Of a stretch of 5,389 nucleotides of DNA, positions 4,806-5,389 are shown one piece after another (positions within the stretch are counted from its first letter, which is position 1; the number at the start of each line of letters is the position of its first letter). The DNA is from a bacterium (lineage in GTDB: Bacteria > Patescibacteriota > Patescibacteriia > UBA1558 > GWA2-36-10): assembly GCA_030690875.1 (NCBI GenBank), contig JAUYFP010000086.1:1-5389 (forward strand), given 5' to 3'. The notes under the pieces are model-generated. The model did no database searches and had not been told where the DNA came from. It worked only from the letters and a program-made list of their open reading frames with translations. Made by a program: the position numbers and the translations under genes.

Positions 4806-5389
4806 TTAACTTGTTTGGCATAAGGACAAACGCTTTTAAAATCACAATATTCACAAGCAAATCCGGGCTTAGCTGTAAAATCATGAGAAAGAATTTGCTC
4901 AATAATGCTAATTGCCCAATCTTTTACTTTGTCTATTTCTTTTTGAGTACCAACAAAAGAAACTGGCTGGTTGTTAGTCAGATAATAAAAAGTAAGGTTT
5001 TTTATTTCTTGCTTAAAAACCTCTGCTACCGCCACCTGATAAAGAAGCAATTGTTTTTTATCATCAAAAGTCAGCTTATCCTTAGGATTGCCAGTCTTGT
5101 AATCAATCACTTCCCAACCGCTTTTATCAGCGTCCACTCTGTCCAAAAATCCTCTAATGCCGTAATCTTTTATTTTGATGGTAAAACCTTTTTCCAAAAA
5201 TAATGGCGCTCTCAATTGTCCCTTAAATTTTTGATAATATTCTTTTAACTGCTTTATACCATTCTGATGATATTTTTCCTTTTGAATGGCATCATCATAC
5301 CAGTCATCAATCCATGACTCCTCATAAAAATTCAATAATTCCTTTTCGGTCGGATAAACTATTTTTTTATTTTTAGAAAATAAATCGCC
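4802..5389 (-). CDS. PD-(D/E)XK nuclease domain, likely C-terminus of a UvrD/AddA-like helicase, 5' end outside window
   Basis: 195 codons are visible, open to the right edge; the true start is outside. In visible-fragment numbering, the RecB/AddB-type nuclease signature is GIRGFLDRVD (77-86, D83), EVIDYKTG (93-100, D96 and K98) and QLLLYQ (113-118, Q113 and Y117). The end carries C179, C182 and C188 in CEYCDFKSVCP, the CxxC-x5-C part of the four-cysteine Fe-S cluster of AddB and Cas4 nucleases; the fourth cysteine, expected further towards the N-terminus, is not in the visible part. This domain processes DNA ends in recombination and repair. The sequence style resembles the tail of UvrD-family helicase-nuclease fusions in CPR bacteria, but a stand-alone RecB/Cas4-type nuclease is not excluded. 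No cas genes are nearby. The gene stops 3 nt before the palindromic element and was probably once directly followed by dciA. Confidence 0.82.
   Translation of the reverse strand, partial: GDLFSKNKKIVYPTEKELLNFYEESWIDDWYDDAIQKEKYHQNGIKQLKEYYQKFKGQLRAPLFLEKGFTIKIKDYGIRGFLDRVDADKSGWEVIDYKTGNPKDKLTFDDKKQLLLYQVAVAEVFKQEIKNLTFYYLTNNQPVSFVGTQKEIDKVKDWAISIIEQILSHDFTAKPGFACEYCDFKSVCPYAKQVK

Noticed and set aside
4811..5203. 130-residue plus-strand frame opposite the nuclease gene
   Set aside because: The minus frame carries the complete nuclease signature; this frame has low-complexity lysine/phenylalanine-rich content and no motif.
5333..5335. TTG at 5335 as start of the nuclease gene
   Set aside because: The frame stays open to the window edge and the upstream residues (VYPTEKELL) continue the domain, so the gene is cut by the window.
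4802..5389. Cas4 of a CRISPR system
   Set aside because: The cysteine cluster would fit, but there are no other cas genes or repeat arrays, and the sequence style fits a helicase-nuclease tail better.

Overview
The window is AT-rich and every supported gene lies on the minus strand, so it reads from the right edge to the left. The features suggest a genome of the Candidate Phyla Radiation (Patescibacteria, in the broad Parcubacteria/Microgenomates sense). The reasons are low GC, very short intergenic gaps, mostly missing Shine-Dalgarno sites, a small four-helix membrane protein directly before pheS, and CPR-like versions of PheS, PheT and a DUF721/DciA-like protein. This placement rests on pattern recognition, not on a search. 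TGA is not used as a sense codon in any frame I translated.

Right block (5389 to about 4050). The C-terminal end of a PD-(D/E)XK nuclease with an Fe-S-type cysteine cluster enters from the edge; it is probably the tail of a UvrD/AddA-like helicase-nuclease. A 59-nt palindromic element with three stems follows, then a 126-aa DUF559 (Vsr-like) endonuclease, then a 98-aa DciA-like DUF721 protein. The element plus the DUF559 gene are bracketed by two exact copies of a 9-bp sequence. Removing the module and one copy leaves the helicase stop codon 6 nt before the dciA start. This looks like a small nuclease/repeat module that entered a DNA-replication/repair operon.

Middle block (about 4050 to 3415). 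A 113-aa orphan protein stands alone. It is preceded by the only textbook Shine-Dalgarno site I found and is followed by about 190 nt of hairpin-rich DNA. The last palindrome carries a T-tract and looks like the terminator. A candidate promoter for the next operon overlaps it.

Left block (3410 to 1). A four-helix membrane protein, pheS (complete) and pheT (its first 649 codons; the 3' end lies beyond the window) form an operon for phenylalanyl-tRNA synthetase. Gaps are 5 nt and 49 nt. The 49-nt gap holds a degenerate heptamer repeat and a 7-bp hairpin.

No tRNA, rRNA, CRISPR array, integrase or known transposase was seen. The best candidate for something undescribed is the DUF559 gene with its three-stem element and flanking duplication.
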